Assembly (NCBI GenBank): GCA_031261865.1
Contig: JAISIV010000126.1
Span: 1-9,688, forward strand
Direction of reading: 5' to 3'
From: Lactobacillaceae bacterium
Lineage (GTDB): Bacteria > Bacillota > Bacilli > Lactobacillales > Lactobacillaceae
DNA: 9,688 nucleotides
Below are positions 7,549 to 9,688 of this stretch, one piece after another. Below the pieces are notes generated by a model. That model saw only the letters and a program-made list of their open reading frames with translations, made no database searches and was not told the DNA's origin. The position numbers and the translations under genes are program-made. Numbering within the stretch: position 1 is the first letter of the stretch; each line of letters opens with the position of its first letter.

Positions 7549-8135
7549 TTTTCCGTTTTATCTTCAATCCATTGCCACAATTCATCGAAGCCAACACCTG
7601 TTTGTGATGAAAAAAGAATTAAATCAGAATTGGCACGATCGAATTGAATTGTTTTTTTAATTTGAGATTCCACTTTATTTATTTGGCTTTTAGGAATTTT
7701 ATCGACTTTTGTCCCGACAACCAAGATTGGAATTTTATAATAGTTGAGCCATTGGTACATCAAAACGTCGTCTTCAGTGGGCTGGTGCCTTGAATCCATT
7801 AGAGAAACCACACCTTTGAGCACATCACGAGTACTAAGATATTCCTCAATCATTTGACCGAATTGTTCTCTTTGTGTTTTACTGACCTTGGCGTAACCAT
7901 AACCGGGAACATCAACAAATACTAATTTACCTTCAATGTTATAAAAATTGAGGGTTTGAGTTTTCCCGGGTTGTCCACTTGTTCTAGCCAATGATTTGCG
8001 ATTTAGAAGTTTATTGATTAATGATGATTTCCCAACATTACTTCTCCCGACAAATGCTATTTCGGGTATAGATGCTTCGGGATATTGAGATTCCTTGACG
8101 GCGCTAGTGATTAAATCTGCGTTATTGACTTTCAT
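7545..8135 (-). CDS. ysxC: Ribosome-biogenesis GTPase YsxC/EngB
   Basis: A 196-residue TrmE-Era-EngA-YihA-type GTPase needed for late assembly of the 50S ribosomal subunit in the cytoplasm. G1 is GRSNVGKS (30-37), the G2 region GKTQT (57-61), G3 DVPG (75-78), G4 TKVD (141-144) and G5 FSS (174-176). Length and the MKV...SAVK..QYPE start match Bacillus subtilis YsxC, which fixes the ATG at 8135. An in-frame ATG at 8180 lies inside the clpX terminator hairpin and would add 15 residues with no family counterpart. No Shine-Dalgarno precedes 8135; TACTAT lies 6 bases upstream and could be a -10 of a leaderless promoter. Otherwise the gene would depend on read-through from clpX. Its TAG stop overlaps that of the convergent rgg gene. 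Confidence 0.95.
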   Translation of the reverse strand: MKVNNADLITSAVKESQYPEASIPEIAFVGRSNVGKSSLINKLLNRKSLARTSGQPGKTQTLNFYNIEGKLVFVDVPGYGYAKVSKTQREQFGQMIEEYLSTRDVLKGVVSLMDSRHQPTEDDVLMYQWLNYYKIPILVVGTKVDKIPKSQINKVESQIKKTIQFDRANSDLILFSSQTGVGFDELWQWIEDKTEN

Positions 8136-8166
8136 CTTAATATAGTAACAGTTGTTCTGGATATAC

Positions 8167-8200
8167 AAAAACAGGTTCATCCTAAGATGAACCTGTTTTT
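8167..8200 (-). terminator. Rho-independent terminator after clpX
   Basis: A perfect 14-bp inverted repeat (arms 8167-8180 and 8187-8200) with a 6-base loop. The arms are AAAAACAGGTTCAT and ATGAACCTGTTTTT. On the minus strand it starts 12 bases after the clpX stop and ends in TTTTT. The A/T flanks make it able to work on both strands, so it may also stop transcripts running rightward from rgg through ysxC. It separates clpX from ysxC by termination or attenuation. Confidence 0.88.
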
Positions 8201-8212
8201 AAATCAAATAAA

Positions 8213-9463
8213 CTAACTGGCGAGGTTTTCTTTATAAAAAAGAGTAGGTTCCACACTTGAATCGATAACCGATTCTTTAGTTACTACCACCTCTACGATA
8301 TTTGGATCACTCGGAACTCGGTACATCGTATCCTTCATGACATGTTCAATGATAGAACGAAGCCCTCGCGCCCCTGTTTTTCTCTCAATTGCCAAACTAG
8401 CCATTTCTGACAAAGCTTCTTTTTTGAAAATTAATTTCACATTGCTTAATGCTAACAAGGCTTGGTATTGTTTCACTAAGGCGTTTTTCGGTTCCGTAAG
8501 AATTCTGACTAAATCTTCTTCTTTAAGATTATCCAGCGTGGTTATTATAGGTAATCGTCCAATAAATTCCGGAATGAGACCAAATTTAACTAAATCACTT
8601 CCAATGATTTGTTTCATTGGATTTTCTTCGTCTAATTGTTCGTCACTTGAAGTTAACTCTTCTCCAAACCCAATGACTTTATCTCCAAGTCGTTGTTTAA
8701 TCATTGTTTCGATTCCGTCAAAAGCACCACCAACAATGAACAAGATATTAGTCGTATCGACTTGTATTAATTCCTGTTGTGGATGCTTGCGTCCACCTTG
8801 CGGAGGCACACTGGCTTGTGTTCCTTCGAGCAATTTAAGTAGAGCTTGTTGGACTCCTTCTCCGCTGACATCTCTAGTAATTGAAACATTCTCTGATTTT
8901 TTAGCAATTTTATCTATCTCGTCGATATATATGATGCCTCGTTCCGCTTTAGAAACATCAAAATCAGCAGCTTGTAACAATTTCAAAATGATATTCTCAA
9001 CGTCCTCACCGACGTAACCAGCTTCAGTTAAAGTGGTTGCATCAGTGATTGCAAAAGGCACATCTAAGATTTTTGCCAAGGATTGGGCGATGTATGTCTT
9101 CCCTGAGCCAGTAGGTCCAAGCATCATAATATTTGATTTTTGCAGTTCAACACTATTATTGATGTTGTCATTTTCTGCAATTCTTCTGTAGTGGTTATAA
9201 ACGGCTACCGCAAGTGTTTTCTTAGCATCGTCTTGACCGATAACGTAATCATCAAGATAATTAACAATTTCCATTGGAGTTGGTAAATTAAATTCTATTG
9301 AAGATTTTAAATTTGCATTTTCTTGATTGATGATATCCTGAGCTAAAGCTACACATTCGTTACAAATGTAAACACCGGGCCCCTCAATCATATTATTTAC
9401 TTGATCACGAGATTTGCCGCAGAACGAACAAAAAATCATCTCGCTTTGGGTTTGATTATTCAT
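8213..9463 (-). CDS. clpX: ATP-dependent Clp protease ATP-binding subunit ClpX
   Basis: A 416-residue AAA+ unfoldase that recognises tagged or damaged proteins and feeds them to ClpP in the cytoplasm. The N-terminal zinc-binding domain has C12, C15, C34 and C37. Then come Walker A GPTGSGKT (116-123), pore loop GYVG (149-152), Walker B IIYIDE (177-182), RKH loop (225-227), the ClpP-docking IGF tripeptide (264-266), arginine finger R303 (EFIGRLP) and sensor-2 GAR (364-366). All key elements are intact and length is normal. The ATG at 9463 was chosen because it sits 11 residues before the first zinc cysteine, as in relatives. A TTG at 9520 would add 19 unmatched residues. There is no Shine-Dalgarno, but TATAAT ends 7 bases before the ATG. 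A strong terminator follows. Upstream lies a possible tig end. Confidence 0.97.
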   Translation of the reverse strand: MNNQTQSEMIFCSFCGKSRDQVNNMIEGPGVYICNECVALAQDIINQENANLKSSIEFNLPTPMEIVNYLDDYVIGQDDAKKTLAVAVYNHYRRIAENDNINNSVELQKSNIMMLGPTGSGKTYIAQSLAKILDVPFAITDATTLTEAGYVGEDVENIILKLLQAADFDVSKAERGIIYIDEIDKIAKKSENVSITRDVSGEGVQQALLKLLEGTQASVPPQGGRKHPQQELIQVDTTNILFIVGGAFDGIETMIKQRLGDKVIGFGEELTSSDEQLDEENPMKQIIGSDLVKFGLIPEFIGRLPIITTLDNLKEEDLVRILTEPKNALVKQYQALLALSNVKLIFKKEALSEMASLAIERKTGARGLRSIIEHVMKDTMYRVPSDPNIVEVVVTKESVIDSSVEPTLFYKENLAS

Positions 9464-9470
9464 AGTATCA

Positions 9471-9499
9471 ATTATACAAAAGCGTTTTTGTCGTGATAT
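9471..9499 (-). promoter_or_regulatory. Candidate clpX promoter giving a leaderless mRNA
   Basis: Perfect -10 TATAAT (9476-9471 on the minus strand) with a 3-of-6 -35 match ATATCA (9499-9494) at 17-base spacing. Seven bases separate the -10 box from the clpX ATG, so the predicted start of transcription is the A of the ATG or within a base of it. The -10 is convincing; the -35 is weak. Confidence 0.4.
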
Positions 9500-9560
9500 T
9501 GTGGACAAGAAATATTGCAATTATTTTTGGATCGTTCGAAGAGGGCAAAAAATTAAAACG

Positions 9561-9638
9561 TCAACCCTTACACAAAAAACACCCCAATAAACCAACTAGA
9601 GTGCATTCCTTATAAAACCACCAATTAACCATATCCAT
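9561..9638 (-). CDS. Possible 25-residue small protein between tig and clpX
   Basis: A 26-codon frame from ATG (9638) to TGA. AGGGG lies 6 bases before the ATG. The peptide begins MDMVNWWFYKECT, continues with a short hydrophobic run (LVGLLGCFL) and ends CKG; it has two tryptophans and three cysteines. I recognise no family. A frame this short can occur by chance. The ribosome-binding-site-like sequence and the location within the clpX upstream spacer are the only support. Confidence 0.22.
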   Translation of the reverse strand: MDMVNWWFYKECTLVGLLGCFLCKG

Positions 9639-9662
9639 CAATATCCCCTGATATGAACGATA

Positions 9663-9688
9663 TTAATCTACAGATGCTTTGCTGGAGA
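9663..9688 (-). CDS. tig: Possible C-terminal end of trigger factor (partial)
   Basis: The last bases read minus-strand as a frame ending SSKASVD followed by TAA (9665-9663). Trigger factor commonly lies directly upstream of clpX in lactobacilli and often ends in a short K/A/V-rich tail, so this is the expected gene and orientation. Only seven codons are visible, which cannot prove identity. The 199-bp spacer to clpX (9464-9662) shows no convincing terminator. Confidence 0.4.

Noticed and set aside
8337..9017. A 226-codon open frame on the plus strand opposite clpX
   Set aside because: It lies wholly antisense to an intact, fully recognisable clpX, and its product is Ser/Pro/Cys-rich with no domain, as expected of a shadow frame.
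9464..9520. Upstream TTG start for clpX at 9520
   Set aside because: The 19 added residues do not match the family, no ribosome binding site precedes it, and the -10-like TATAAT lies inside the extension.
9543..9566. CtsR-like heat-shock operator before clpX (GGGCAAA ... CGTCAAC)
   Set aside because: The first heptad has a mismatch and the spacing is 9 bases rather than the 3 required for a CtsR box.
9630..9655. Terminator for the upstream tig-like gene
   Set aside because: The CATATC/GATATG stem is only 6 bp with a 14-base loop, and no T-run follows on the minus strand.
1..9688. CRISPR arrays, tRNA or rRNA genes, and insertion sequences
   Set aside because: No regularly spaced short repeats, tRNA-like cloverleafs, rRNA signatures, transposase frames or terminal inverted repeats were seen.

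Overview
This is low-GC Firmicutes DNA, most likely from the family Lactobacillaceae. The evidence is a clpX gene followed by a ysxC/engB GTPase gene (an order typical of this group), a lactocepin-type cell-envelope proteinase, an Rgg-family regulator, and A/T-rich spacers with Gram-positive ribosome binding sites. The exact genus cannot be read from the sequence; a Companilactobacillus-like lactobacillus is only a guess.

Layout. Two thirds of the window (1-6606, minus strand) is one uninterrupted reading frame of at least 2202 codons that runs off the left edge. It encodes a secreted subtilisin-family (S8) proteinase with a signal peptide, propeptide, complete Asp-His-Asn-Ser catalytic apparatus, inserted PA domain, Fn3-like domain, divergent beta-sandwich modules and a twice-repeated C-terminal module ending in a bacterial Ig-like (BIG2) fold. 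It has no LPXTG sorting signal. After a normal-looking membrane-anchor helix with an RKKK stop-transfer signal, the frame continues through a second hydrophobic, signal-peptide-like segment into at least 100 more residues. Divergent from it lies a gene for an Rgg/RopB-type regulator (6697-7548, plus strand). Its ATG has no ribosome binding site, but overlaps as ATGA the stop codon of a possible 13-codon leader peptide that does have one. The roughly 90-bp divergent spacer also holds a direct repeat that could be an operator.

The right side (7545-9688, minus strand) is housekeeping: ysxC, a strong hairpin terminator, clpX, a spacer with a possible 25-residue ORF, and what may be the last codons of trigger factor (tig). 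rgg and ysxC converge and share the palindromic tetranucleotide CTAG as their two stop codons. Neither clpX nor ysxC has a recognisable Shine-Dalgarno sequence. For clpX a perfect TATAAT lies exactly 7 bases before the ATG, suggesting leaderless transcription.

How it fits together. The proteinase would act outside the cell, digesting proteins for nitrogen or processing surface proteins. The divergent Rgg protein is the natural candidate to control it, as RopB controls speB in Streptococcus pyogenes, probably in response to a peptide. The ClpX and YsxC genes are unrelated to that job: cytoplasmic protein unfolding for ClpP, and ribosome large-subunit assembly.
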